Source: Microvirga sp. 3-52
GTDB taxonomy: Bacteria > Pseudomonadota > Alphaproteobacteria > Rhizobiales > Beijerinckiaceae
NCBI RefSeq assembly: GCF_018383585.1
Contig: NZ_JAHAMK010000022.1
Location: 21,660 to 85,659, forward strand
Length of the DNA: 64,000 nucleotides
Direction: 5' to 3'
Below the pieces are notes generated by a model. The model was not told the DNA's origin, ran no database searches, and saw only the letters and a list, made by a program, of their open reading frames with translations. The position numbers and the translations under genes were made by a program. Shown in pieces: positions 35,801-44,955 of this stretch (its first letter is position 1; each line of letters begins with the position of its first letter).

Positions 35801-37261
35801 CTCGCTGACAGCGGCGAGGAGGCTGAAGTCGCCCGTCGGCATGCGGCGTACTTCAGGGTGTGGCTCGAGCATAAGCACGCCAGGGCACCTGGTCAGGCCA
35901 AAGAGCCCGGTGCCTCTGGTGCTATCCCTCTGGGCAACATCCGCTCCGCGCTGGAATGGTGCTCGTCCCGGACTGTCGAGACCGAACTCCATGTCCAGCT
36001 CGCATCCTACGCCGCGGAGCTGTTCCTCGAACTCAACTTCCTGAACGAGTGCCGCCTTTGCTGCGAACGCGCGCTGTCCGTGGTGGACGCAACCCTGTCG
36101 GGGACGCGGTACGAGATGACCTTGCGAGGCTCGCTCGGACGCGCCCTGCTGCTCAGCGACAACTCCGGCGGCGATACGGATGCCCACTTCCAACGAGCGC
36201 TGGAGATCGCCGAGGCGCTTGGCGATCTGTCCTATCGATTCAGGGCCCTCAACGACTTGCATATCCACTACCGCCGCGCAGCCGTCTTCGACCGCCTCAT
36301 CCCGATGGCCGAACAGGCGATGTCGATCGCGGACAGCCTCTCCGATCCCACGACGGCGGCAACGGCAAGCTTGATGCTCGGCGCCTCACATCATCTCGTG
36401 GGAAACCTCGCAGCCGCCCGGGCCGCGCTGAGCGGCTCCGTCCGCCACCAGCTCCTTCCTGGCCAGGCACCGCACAGGCTCATGGACTTCCAATCCAAGT
36501 CGCAATTGATCATGGCGCAGACGCTCTGGCTCCAGGGCTATCCCGATCGGGCCGTCGCTACCGTTCGGGAGGCGGAGCGGTTCGAGCCGGCGAACGACCT
36601 CTCGACCTGCCAGACCCTCATCATCGCGATGGAGGTGTTCCGTCTCAGGCGGGACTGGGCAACGTTCGAGGGTTATCTCGGCCGCCTGATCCAGGTTTCA
36701 GGCGAGGCCTCGCTCGAACCCTACGGATGGCTGGGCCTGGGCTTCAAAGGCGAACTCGTCCTGAAACGGGGGGACGTGGAGCTCGGCATTTCCATCGTCC
36801 GGGACGCCATCGCCAGGCTGCAAGCGGACCGGTTCGAACTCTTCCTGCCCTGGCTCAGGTGTGCCTTGGCCGACGGCTTGGCCATCAGGGGGTATTGGGA
36901 CCAAGCTCTCGACCTCGTGCGAGGAGAAATCGAATCCATCCTGCAACGCGGAGGAGCCTACTATCTTCCGGAACTCCTGCGGGTCCACGGCGACCTGCTG
37001 ACCGGCGCAGGTGCAGAGACGGAGGCCGAGGCCCAGTACCTTCGATCGATCGACGTGGCGAAGGAGCAGACGGCCCTGTCGTGGCACCTGCGGACGGCAA
37101 CGAGTCTGGCCCGCCTTTGGTCCCGCCACGGGCGCAGCAAGGATGCGTGCAGTATGCTGGAGGGAGTCTACGCGGACTTTAGCGAGGGCTTCGGAACGGA
37201 GGATCTCAAGGCAGCGAAACTTCTGCTCGATACGTTTGTTGGATCCGGGGACCGCAAGTAG
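35801..37261 (+). CDS. C-terminal repeat region of the same regulator, cut off by the amber codon
   Basis: Continuous with the upstream gene in the same frame; the first ATG is at 35858 (467 residues). It contains helical TPR-like repeats (RALEIAEALGDLSYRFRALN, DSLSDPTTAATASLMLGASH, AEAQYLRSIDVAKEQTALSW) usual in the C-terminal half of AfsR/winged-helix ATPases. No ribosome binding site is evident before 35858, so it is probably expressed only by readthrough, if at all. Codon use and protein-like sequence are intact, implying recent breakage or a sequencing error. Confidence 0.75.
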   Translation, partial: LADSGEEAEVARRHAAYFRVWLEHKHARAPGQAKEPGASGAIPLGNIRSALEWCSSRTVETELHVQLASYAAELFLELNFLNECRLCCERALSVVDATLSGTRYEMTLRGSLGRALLLSDNSGGDTDAHFQRALEIAEALGDLSYRFRALNDLHIHYRRAAVFDRLIPMAEQAMSIADSLSDPTTAATASLMLGASHHLVGNLAAARAALSGSVRHQLLPGQAPHRLMDFQSKSQLIMAQTLWLQGYPDRAVATVREAERFEPANDLSTCQTLIIAMEVFRLRRDWATFEGYLGRLIQVSGEASLEPYGWLGLGFKGELVLKRGDVELGISIVRDAIARLQADRFELFLPWLRCALADGLAIRGYWDQALDLVRGEIESILQRGGAYYLPELLRVHGDLLTGAGAETEAEAQYLRSIDVAKEQTALSWHLRTATSLARLWSRHGRSKDACSMLEGVYADFSEGFGTEDLKAAKLLLDTFVGSGDRK

Positions 37262-37431
37262 GAAACCTTTGGCATTTCCCTGGGAGGGCGGCCCGCGCCT
37301 TCCGGCCGCTTCGGCCATGGCTATCGTCACAAGACTTCACACAATTTCACAACGCTCAACTGGTACATCAACAGAGCCCGGTCCATCGTCCCACCGTCGT
37401 GGGTGCAACGTGTTATGGGTGGCCGGGAACC

Positions 37432-37845
37432 ATGCCGATCAGTTCACATCAAGCGCATACGGCCATTGACGGGGCCGAGAGCAAGGCTCGCGAGATGGGT
37501 CTGCCCGTCGTCGTCGCGGTGCTCGATGCCGGTGCCCACCTCAAGGCCTTCCGGCGCATGGACGGGGCGGTGCTGGCCTCCATCGACATCGCCATCCGCA
37601 AGGCCTCGACCGCTGTCTTGTTCCAGGCCAACAGCGAGGCCGTCTGGGAGTACTGCAAGCCGGGCGCTCCCGCACCGGGCCTGGAGCTGACGAACGGCGG
37701 CCTCGCCCCGTTCGGGGGCGGCATACCGCTCAAATCTCCGGATGGGCAGGTCATTGGAGCCCTGGGCGTATCCGGCGGCACCGTCGCGCAGGATGTCGAG
37801 GTCGCACAGGCCGGCTTTGCCGCCTTCAAAGCCCTGACCCGCTGA
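37432..37845 (+). CDS. GlcG/HbpS-type (DUF336) protein
   Basis: 137 residues. The family stretch PVVVAVLDAGAHLKAFRRMD is near the N-terminus, then DGAVLASIDIAIRKASTAVL, GGLAPFGGGIPLKSPDGQVI and GALGVSGGTVAQDVEVAQAG. Such proteins bind heme or act as cofactor-linked accessory proteins; role here unknown. The SDR gene follows after 48 bases, so they form a pair. Confidence 0.88.
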   Translation: MPISSHQAHTAIDGAESKAREMGLPVVVAVLDAGAHLKAFRRMDGAVLASIDIAIRKASTAVLFQANSEAVWEYCKPGAPAPGLELTNGGLAPFGGGIPLKSPDGQVIGALGVSGGTVAQDVEVAQAGFAAFKALTR

Positions 37846-37893
37846 GGCGGGAACCATTTCAAACGCGATCATCAACCTGAAAAGGGACGGGAC

Positions 37894-38697
37894 ATGTCAA
37901 AGACGATTCTGATCACCGGTGCGGGTTCGGGCTTCGGAAGGGGCGCCGCCATCGGCATGGGCAAGAATGGCCACAACATCATCGCCACCGTCCATGTCTC
38001 CTCGCAGGTCACGCCGCTGCGCAAGGAAGCCAGGGCGCTGGGACTCCAGAATTTCCGTGTCGAGCGCCTCGACCTGACCGATCCCTATGACATCGCCCAG
38101 GCGCAATCATGGGACTTCGACGTGCTCTGGAACAACGCCGGCATGGGCGAGGCCGGCCCGGTCTGGGAAATCCCGATCGATCTCGTCCGCAAGAACTACG
38201 AGGTCAACGTCTTCTTGCCGCTGGCGCTCACTCAAGGAGTCGTGCGCCGCTGGGTATCGGAGCGCAAGAAGGGCAAGGTCGTGTTCACCTCGTCCATGGG
38301 TGGCCTGTTCACCCCGGCCAACTGGGGCACCTACGTCTCGACCAAGCATGCGCTGGAGTCGATCGCCGAGGCGCTGCAACAGGAGCTGGCGCCGTACGGC
38401 ATCAAGGTCCAGACAATCAATCCCGGCGCCTACTACACCGGCTACAACGAAACGATGGCTGACAACCCCTTCCGCTGGCTCGACGACAGCAAGCACCTCA
38501 CCAGACGGGCCGACCTGCGCAAGGGCTTCGACGATTTCTTCTCGACGCCTGAGGGCCGCATGGACCCGCAGGAGATGATCGACCGGATGACCGAGATCGT
38601 TCCTGCCGACACCGGCAAATTCCGCAACGTGGTGCCGAGAAAGATCGAGGACATGCTGCGAAATCATCAGCTCGCGGCCTGGGATAATCAGATCTGA
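37894..38697 (+). CDS. Short-chain dehydrogenase/reductase
   Basis: 267 residues. Nucleotide-binding glycine motif ILITGAGSGFGRGAA, structural NNAG (LWNNAGMGEA), catalytic Ser in FTSSMGGLF and YxxxK in YVSTKHALESIAEAL. The active-site tetrad is therefore complete. Preceded by AAAGGGACGGGAC. Substrate unknown; probably NAD(P)H-dependent oxidoreduction in the cytoplasm, paired with the GlcG-like gene. Confidence 0.92.
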   Translation: MSKTILITGAGSGFGRGAAIGMGKNGHNIIATVHVSSQVTPLRKEARALGLQNFRVERLDLTDPYDIAQAQSWDFDVLWNNAGMGEAGPVWEIPIDLVRKNYEVNVFLPLALTQGVVRRWVSERKKGKVVFTSSMGGLFTPANWGTYVSTKHALESIAEALQQELAPYGIKVQTINPGAYYTGYNETMADNPFRWLDDSKHLTRRADLRKGFDDFFSTPEGRMDPQEMIDRMTEIVPADTGKFRNVVPRKIEDMLRNHQLAAWDNQI

Positions 38698-38702
38698 CGT
38701 TC

Positions 38703-38727
38703 CGGTGGCGGAGCCTCTCCGCCACCG
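38703..38727 (+). terminator. 11-bp stem hairpin after the SDR gene
   Basis: CGGTGGCGGAG and CTCCGCCACCG pair perfectly around a 3-base loop, starting 5 bases after the SDR stop. There is no T-tract after it, but position and stability favour a terminator. Confidence 0.65.
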
Positions 38728-38971
38728 AGAGTTCCACAGTCGAAATCATCTCCAGGAAACGACGCTGTCGAACGGTCGCTTACCCGAGGGGACGCAGAGA
38801 TGAGCACGAAAAGGCCTTCTTCGACAGCATCGCGTTCAACGATCTCTGGACGCGGGTAAGTCCGACCCAAGAAGCCGATCCCGGTTCGGGCCGATCAAGG
38901 CCCTCGCGTAACTCCGCAGATTTCAATGCGTCTTCGTCCGGGCATGCCCGGCATAACAATCAGGAGTCCGC

Positions 38972-39619
38972 ATGTCCATGTCCGATCATAATGACGCCCC
39001 TTCGGGTAAGACACGCCCAACGTCGGGAACCACCGCCCCCAGGAGCACACTCTCCCGCCGCTCAATCCTGCAGATGGCCGGGGGAGCAGCGTCCCTTGCC
39101 GCCGCCGCCGGGGTGGCCGCGCAACCCGCTTTACCCGGCGGTCCGCCAGTCGCGTCAACGATGCACGTCCGCATGGTCGTCAACGGCAGCGCACGGCAAC
39201 TCGAGGTCGACCCCCGGCAATCACTGCTCGATGTCCTGCGTGAGACGCTCGACCTCACGGGGACGAAGAAGGGCTGCAACCAGGGCGCCTGCGGTGCCTG
39301 CACGGTGCTCCTGAACGGGCGGCGCGTGACGTCGTGCCTGACATTGGCCGTCATGCATGACGGTGCCGAGATCACCACGATTGAAGGCCTGGCCCAGGGT
39401 GATGAACTCCATCCGCTCCAGGCCGCCTTCATCGCGCACGACGGGTTCCAGTGCGGATTCTGCACGCCGGGTCAGATCATGTCGGGCGTCGCCTGCATCG
39501 CCGAGGGACACGCCACTTCGCCTGAGCAGATCCAGTTCTGGATGAGCGGCAACATCTGCCGATGTGGCGCCTATCCCGGAATCGTCGCCGCGGTGGCCGA
39601 TGCGGCAGGGAGGACCTGA
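38972..39619 (+). CDS. paoA: Tat-exported 2Fe-2S subunit of a xanthine dehydrogenase-family aldehyde oxidoreductase
   Basis: 215 residues. N-terminal Tat signal SRRSILQMAGGAASLAAAAG then a plant-type ferredoxin cluster (KKGCNQGACGACTV with a fourth Cys in TSCLTLAV) and a second cluster ([24 protein letters not shown]). Layout matches E. coli PaoA/YagT. The complex should be exported folded to the periplasm with its partners. It overlaps no gene but is 2 bases before paoB. Substrate, probably an aromatic aldehyde, is inferred from the family. Confidence 0.93.
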   Translation: MSMSDHNDAPSGKTRPTSGTTAPRSTLSRRSILQMAGGAASLAAAAGVAAQPALPGGPPVASTMHVRMVVNGSARQLEVDPRQSLLDVLRETLDLTGTKKGCNQGACGACTVLLNGRRVTSCLTLAVMHDGAEITTIEGLAQGDELHPLQAAFIAHDGFQCGFCTPGQIMSGVACIAEGHATSPEQIQFWMSGNICRCGAYPGIVAAVADAAGRT

Positions 39620-39621
39620 CG

Positions 39622-40599
39622 ATGCTGTCCTTCAATTTCGAAAAGGTGCGGACGGAGCAGGACGCGATCCGCGCCGCCGCCGTAGGCGGACGCTACATCG
39701 CCGGTGGCACCACGCTGATCGACCTGATGCGCGAGGAGGTCGAGAGGCCCGAGCATCTCGTCGACATCAATGCCCTGCCGATGGCCGACATCCGCGCGGA
39801 CGGATTCGATCTCGTCATCGGTGCGCTCGCCCGCATGAGCGATGTCGCCGCCCATCCGGAAACGAAGCGCCTCGAGCCTTTGGTTGCCGAGGCGCTGATC
39901 GAGGGCGCTTCTCCGCAACTTCGCAACATGGCCTCGACGGGCGGCAACCTGTTGCAGCGCGTGCGCTGCCCGTACTTCCGGATGCTGGACGCGGCCTGCA
40001 ACAAGCGCGATCCGGGCTCGGGCTGCTCTGCGATCAACGGCCTCAACGCCGGACACGCGATTCTGGGCACCAGCGACCACTGCGTCGCGACCCATCCATC
40101 CGACGTGGCCGTCGCCTTGGTCGCGCTCGAGGCTACGATGCGGGTGAAAGGTCCAGACGGTGAGCGCACCTTCCCGGTCGAGGAACTCTTCCGGCTTCCT
40201 GGAAACGCGCCCCATCTCGAGCACACTTTGCGCCCCGGCGAGCTGATCGTCGAGATACGGGTGCCCGGCGGCCCCTACGCCCGGCAGGCCCGCTATCTCA
40301 AGGTGCGTGACCGCGCCTCCTACGAGTTCGCGCTCGTGTCGGCAGCCGTGGCGCTGGAGACGGCAGGCGGGACCATTTGGCAAGCGCGTGTCGCCGTCGG
40401 CGGCGTCGGTACCCGTCCCTGGCGCATGCGGGCCGTGGAGGAGGCGCTCAGAGACAAGCCACCAGGTCGCAATGTCTTCGAAGCGGCGGCCCAGCTTGCC
40501 CTCGAGGGAGCCCGGCCGCTGTCGCACAACCACTACAAGGTCGAGCTGCTGCCGCGGACCATCGTCCGGGCTCTCGAGATGGCAGGGGACGTCGCATGA
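39622..40599 (+). CDS. paoB: FAD subunit of the first PaoABC-like oxidoreductase
   Basis: 325 residues. FAD motifs RYIAGGTTLIDLMREEVERP and [18 protein letters not shown] are followed by a Cys cluster (RCPYFRMLDAACNKRDPGSG then C), the same insertion that holds an extra 4Fe-4S cluster in PaoB/YagS. The ATG at 39622 is 2 bases after the paoA stop. It hands electrons from the molybdenum subunit to an acceptor. Confidence 0.92.
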   Translation: MLSFNFEKVRTEQDAIRAAAVGGRYIAGGTTLIDLMREEVERPEHLVDINALPMADIRADGFDLVIGALARMSDVAAHPETKRLEPLVAEALIEGASPQLRNMASTGGNLLQRVRCPYFRMLDAACNKRDPGSGCSAINGLNAGHAILGTSDHCVATHPSDVAVALVALEATMRVKGPDGERTFPVEELFRLPGNAPHLEHTLRPGELIVEIRVPGGPYARQARYLKVRDRASYEFALVSAAVALETAGGTIWQARVAVGGVGTRPWRMRAVEEALRDKPPGRNVFEAAAQLALEGARPLSHNHYKVELLPRTIVRALEMAGDVA

Positions 40600-42815
40600 C
40601 AACGAACGTGATCGGAATACCTCTGACCCGCGTCGATGGGCGCGCGAAGGTGACAGGTGCTGCTCGTTATGCGGCCGACTTCAACCAGCATGCCCAGCTC
40701 CATGCGGTGATCGTCGGCGCAACGACAGGTCTCGGCCGGGTGACGGCACTGGACGAGACGTCAGCGCGGGCCATGCCCGGCGTCGTCGAGGTCATCAGTC
40801 ACCTCAACGCTCCGCGCCTGCCCTATGGACCGCACAAGAGCTTCATCGACCCGGCCGTCGGCGAGCGGCTCCATGTCCTCCAGGACGACCAGGTCCGGTT
40901 CTACGGCCAGCCCGTTGCGCTCGTCGTGGCCGACACGCTCGACCACGCGGAGCGCGCCGCCAACGCCCTGCGCATCAGCTATGCGGCCGAGCGCCCGGTC
41001 GTCGATACGCACGACCCCGCAGCACAAACGGTTGAACCATCCGGATCCGGGGCGCACGGCGATACATTGCGCGGGGACGCGGATCGGGCGCTGGCGGAGG
41101 CTCCCGTGAAGGTCGACGCGACCTACGACATGGCACGCGAGAACCACAACCCGATGGAGCCGCACGCGGTCGTCGCCGCCTGGGACGGCAACAGGCTGAC
41201 CCTGTGGAGCAAGAGCCAGTTCGTCGTGAACGAGCAGGCCGAGATCGCGGCGATCTTCGGCCTCCCGGCCCAGAACGTGCAGGTGATCTGTCCCTTCATT
41301 GGCGGCGCCTTCGGGACGTCCCTGCGGACATGGCCGCACGTGACGCTCGCGGCCATGGCGGCCCGACAGGTCGGGCGCCCCGTCAAGCTCGTCCTGACCC
41401 GCAAGCAGATGTTCTTCACTACCGGCCATCGCCCGCGCACCCTACAACGTGTCGCCATCGGAGCGACCCGGGATGGCAGGATCACGAGCATCGTCCACGA
41501 GGGCAACGGCGAGACGAGCCGCTACGAGCAGTTCACCGAGGCGCTGCTCTCCGCCACGAGCTACATGTACTCGTGCCCTAACGTGCGCACGCGCTATCGC
41601 TTGACGCCGCTCGATACCGGCACTCCCAATCACATGCGTGGTCCGGGCGAGGCGAGTGGGATCTTCGCTCTCGAATCCGCGATCGACGAACTCTCCTACG
41701 GGCTGGGTCTCGACCCGATCGAGTTGCGCCGCCGCAACGAGCCGACAATGGACGAGGGCGCGGACAAACCGTTCTCCAGCCGCTCCCTGATGCAATGCTA
41801 CGACGCCGGTGCCGAGCGGTTCGGCTGGGCCCGGCGCACTCCAGCCCCACGCTCGATGCGCGATGGCCGACTGCTGGTCGGCATGGGGGTGGCATCCGCC
41901 ACCTATCCGGTTTTCTTTGGTCCGGCGAGCGCACGCGTCCGACTGCATGCCGACGGCACTGCCGCAGTCGAGGTCGCCGCAAGTGACATGGGGCCGGGCA
42001 CCTACACGTCGATGACGCAGGTAGCCGCCGAGACACTCGGCATTCCCGTCGAACAGGTTCGCGTCAGCATTGGGCACTCGGACTTCCCGCCCGCGCCACC
42101 GCATGGCGGCTCCATGACAATGGCCTCCGTCGGCTCCGCGGTTCGTGCCGCCTGCCTGGCGGCACGGGATGAGGTGACCAGGCGTGCCGTCGCGGATCAG
42201 CGCTCCCCGGTCTTCGGTGCAGCCCTGGACGGCATCGAGTGGATCGGTGGAAGTCTGCGCCGGCTTGGGGACTCTTCCCCCGGGCAAACCTATCACGACG
42301 TGGTGGCGAGCAGCGGTCAGCCGGTCGAGGTGCATGCCTCCAACCAGCGCGATGCCGATGCCGCCAGCCGCTACTCCATGCATTCGTTCGGGGCCGTGTT
42401 CGCGGAGGTGGCGATCGATCCGGACGTCGGGACGATCCGGGTGCGTCGGGCAGTCGGCACGTACGGGGCAGGGCGCATCGTCAATCCCCGCTTGGCCTCG
42501 AGTCAATGCACCGGGGGAATGATCGGCGGCATCGGGATGGCCCTGATGGAGCAGACCGCCCTCGACACGCGCGACGGACGGCCCGTCAACGCTCACATGG
42601 CCGACTACCTCATGCCGGTGAACCTCGATATCGGCAGCCTCGAAGCGCACTTCGTCGACGAGGACGATCCTCATGTCAATGTCCTCGGCGTCAAGGGCCT
42701 GGGCGAGATCGCCCTCGTCGGAATGGCCCCCGCGGTCGCCAACGCGATCTACCATGCGACGGGCATTCGCGTGCGCGACCTGCCCATCCGCATCGAGGAT
42801 ATCCTGACTGCTTGA
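40596..42815 (+). CDS. paoC: Molybdenum-binding large subunit of the first PaoABC-like oxidoreductase
   Basis: 739 residues, overlapping paoB by 4 bases (ATGA). N-terminal RVDGRAKVTGAARYAADF starts the aldehyde oxidase fold; ENHNPMEPHAVVAAWDG, PFIGGAFGTSLRTWPHVTLA and MRGPGEASGIFALESAIDEL line the cofactor site. The active-site Glu lies in GVKGLGEIALVGMAPAVANA. Length and order match PaoC/YagR. Confidence 0.93.
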   Translation: MTTNVIGIPLTRVDGRAKVTGAARYAADFNQHAQLHAVIVGATTGLGRVTALDETSARAMPGVVEVISHLNAPRLPYGPHKSFIDPAVGERLHVLQDDQVRFYGQPVALVVADTLDHAERAANALRISYAAERPVVDTHDPAAQTVEPSGSGAHGDTLRGDADRALAEAPVKVDATYDMARENHNPMEPHAVVAAWDGNRLTLWSKSQFVVNEQAEIAAIFGLPAQNVQVICPFIGGAFGTSLRTWPHVTLAAMAARQVGRPVKLVLTRKQMFFTTGHRPRTLQRVAIGATRDGRITSIVHEGNGETSRYEQFTEALLSATSYMYSCPNVRTRYRLTPLDTGTPNHMRGPGEASGIFALESAIDELSYGLGLDPIELRRRNEPTMDEGADKPFSSRSLMQCYDAGAERFGWARRTPAPRSMRDGRLLVGMGVASATYPVFFGPASARVRLHADGTAAVEVAASDMGPGTYTSMTQVAAETLGIPVEQVRVSIGHSDFPPAPPHGGSMTMASVGSAVRAACLAARDEVTRRAVADQRSPVFGAALDGIEWIGGSLRRLGDSSPGQTYHDVVASSGQPVEVHASNQRDADAASRYSMHSFGAVFAEVAIDPDVGTIRVRRAVGTYGAGRIVNPRLASSQCTGGMIGGIGMALMEQTALDTRDGRPVNAHMADYLMPVNLDIGSLEAHFVDEDDPHVNVLGVKGLGEIALVGMAPAVANAIYHATGIRVRDLPIRIEDILTA

Positions 42816-42885
42816 GGCGGAAGGGGAGCGGGTTGCCGGAGGAACAGGGATATCGACCGGCTTGGTCGTGGGATTGGGACGAACA

Positions 42886-43902
42886 ATGCTTCAATGCGCT
42901 CATGCCGCTCGACACGATAGCCAGCCCGACAGGCTTTCAGGAATGCTTGCCGCTGCCGACGCTGCGACCCCGCTCGACGTTTTGCGCTTTGTCATGGAAG
43001 CTGGGCGGAGCGGCCAGCAGGTTGCCCTGGCGACGATTACAGGCCTGACCGGCTCGTCATCCCGTCCAATCGGAACACTGATGGGCGTGACGGCGGACGG
43101 CGGCTTCGCCGGCTCGTTGTCGGGGGGATGCATCGAGGCAGCCGTCGTTGCCGAGGCACGGGAGGCGATCCGGTGTGGGCAGCCCCGGCAGGTGCGCTAC
43201 GGCGCCGGCTCCCCTTACATTGACATCAGGCTCCCTTGCGGCGGCGGGGTGGATCTGCTGTTCCACCCCGCTCCTGATCCGGACGTGGTTGGGCAAGCGG
43301 TAGCCTGTCTCGAGGAGCGGCACCCTTTGGCTCTCGCTCAGGGCCGTTCAGGCGGCTTGGACGTCCTCCCTGGGCTGGTACGGCAGGCGCCAGGCTGGCG
43401 GGGAGAGACGTTCCTTTCCTGGTATGCGCCTCCGCTGGAGCTCGTTGTCGTCGGACACGGAGCGGAAAGCCTTGCACTGGTTCGGCTCGCTCTGAGCAGC
43501 GGCACCGCACCGACGCTGTTGTCGCCCGACGAGCGGGTGCTGACGCTGGCCACGGCACTGGGTGCCCGCGCAAACCCCCTCAGGAATCTGCGTCCGTCCC
43601 CGCATCTCCTTGCAGACCCTTGGAGCGCCGTCGTGTTCCTGTTCCACGACCATGCCTGGGAGTCCTCGCTTCTGGAGCAGGCGTTGACCCAGCCCTGGTT
43701 CTTCATCGGTGCGATGGGGAGCCGACGGGCCCACGCCCACCGGCTTGCTACATTGCGTGAATGCGGGCTGCCGGAAGAGGCGCTCGCGCGCATCGTTGCG
43801 CCGCTCGGACTGATCCCCTCGGCGCGCGATCCCGTCACGATGGCACTCTCGGCGCTGGCTCAGGTGGTTGATGGTTATCGCCAGATGACGGCCGTGACGT
43901 AG
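42886..43902 (+). CDS. XdhC/CoxI-type molybdenum-cofactor maturation protein, full length
   Basis: 338 residues from ATG 42886; GTG 42868 and ATG 42943 are alternatives. N-terminal XdhC domain LATITGLTGSSSRPIGTLMG and FAGSLSGGCIEAAVVAEA; C-terminal Rossmann half ELVVVGHGAESLALVRLALS and FIGAMGSRRAHAHRLATLRE. It inserts sulfurated molybdenum cofactor into the PaoC-like subunit. It lies 70 bases after paoC. Contrast the split version at 53568-54646. Confidence 0.9.
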   Translation: MLQCAHAARHDSQPDRLSGMLAAADAATPLDVLRFVMEAGRSGQQVALATITGLTGSSSRPIGTLMGVTADGGFAGSLSGGCIEAAVVAEAREAIRCGQPRQVRYGAGSPYIDIRLPCGGGVDLLFHPAPDPDVVGQAVACLEERHPLALAQGRSGGLDVLPGLVRQAPGWRGETFLSWYAPPLELVVVGHGAESLALVRLALSSGTAPTLLSPDERVLTLATALGARANPLRNLRPSPHLLADPWSAVVFLFHDHAWESSLLEQALTQPWFFIGAMGSRRAHAHRLATLRECGLPEEALARIVAPLGLIPSARDPVTMALSALAQVVDGYRQMTAVT

Positions 43903-43942
43903 CAGACGCTCCAGGCGGGTGCCCTCCTACGTCTTCGTCATG

Positions 43943-44119
43943 TCAAGCGCCTGGGGAGATCATGCCGAAATCGTCGCTCGTGTCGACGTCGCGCAGAATG
44001 GCCGCATCGTCGGCCGGGCACGCCACCACGTCCGGGCGTCCGCAGGGGATAGACCCTGCACCGGCATCCCCCGAGAGCCCTCCGATCACGCCCTTGAGAT
44101 CACATGCGAGCACGACGAC
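43943..44119 (-). pseudogene. Relic of a MocA/MobA-like nucleotidyltransferase
   Basis: Minus-strand reading ends GLSGDAGAGSIPCGRPDVVA, then CPADDAAILRDVDTSDDFGM before a stop at 43943. This aligns with the C-terminus of the MobA-like protein at 54643-55230 (SGDAGAGRILRDHPGVVEWP, SILQDIDTRDALRRL). No N-terminal half is recognisable. It points to a lost mocA that belonged to the first PaoABC operon, but it is on the opposite strand. Confidence 0.65.
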
Positions 44120-44210
44120 GTGGCACCCTCGTACCTCAACATGCCCCCATGCGATCCATCAAGTCGGGTGAAGGCAACTCCAATTGCTCCGCCTTGGGAA
44201 CCGTGGCAGG

Positions 44211-44840
44211 TCAGGCCGCCTTGCGGCAGGCCTCTCCAATCGTCTCACCGATCTGCCGGCGCACGCCGTCGATGGCCTGCTCGCGAGCCTCCGGTCCGAA
44301 AGCGAGCTTCTCCGCCCGCAGGAAGGTCACGTCGGTGATGCCCATGAAGCCGAGAAGATTGCGCAGGTGCGGCTCCTGCGAGTCCATCGGCTGTGCCGGC
44401 CCCTCGCTGTAGAGGCCGCCGCGGCTCAGGATGACGACGGCGCGCTTGCCCTTGAGCAGGCCTTCGGGACCGCTCTCGCTGTAGCTGAACGTGATGCCGG
44501 CCCGCAGCACGTGGTCGAACCAGGCCTTCAGGGTCGACGGCATGCCGAAATTGTACATGGGCGCTCCGATGATGATCGTATCGGCAGCCTTGAGTTCGGC
44601 GATCAGCCGATCCGACAGGGAGCGGGCGGCAGCCTGGGCGTCGTTGGCCGGCTCGCTTCCGTGCAGCGCCGTGGCGGAGTCGATGGTCAGATGTGGGACG
44701 GGGTCGCGGCCGACATCCCGGGTCACGACGCGCAGGGCGGGATCATGAGACCGAAGGCGGGCGACGGTTTCCGCAACGAGCTGGCTGGACACGGAGGCCT
44801 CCCCGAGGGCGCTGCTGGTGATCACGAGAGCTGTAGACAT
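44211..44840 (-). CDS. azoR: FMN-dependent NADH-azoreductase (AzoR/AcpD type)
   Basis: 209 residues from ATG 44840; the longer frame to 45152 overlaps the LysR gene and is rejected. Flavodoxin-like fold with phosphate loop VITSSALGEASVSSQLVAET, FMN-binding IIGAPMYNFGMPSTLKAWFD and VVILSRGGLYSEG. Reduces quinones and azo compounds with NADH in the cytoplasm. Divergent from a LysR gene 115 bases away, a classical activator/target pair. Confidence 0.92.
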   Translation of the reverse strand: MSTALVITSSALGEASVSSQLVAETVARLRSHDPALRVVTRDVGRDPVPHLTIDSATALHGSEPANDAQAAARSLSDRLIAELKAADTIIIGAPMYNFGMPSTLKAWFDHVLRAGITFSYSESGPEGLLKGKRAVVILSRGGLYSEGPAQPMDSQEPHLRNLLGFMGITDVTFLRAEKLAFGPEAREQAIDGVRRQIGETIGEACRKAA

Positions 44841-44955
44841 GGGACAATCCTTCCAAGGGTTCTGGTCCTTGCGATACGACCGAGGTAGTGGTTCATCGGA
44901 TGCAGCAGAAGGCCCATATTCCGCACCATCCTGTTGCCTGGAGGGGAACATCGCC

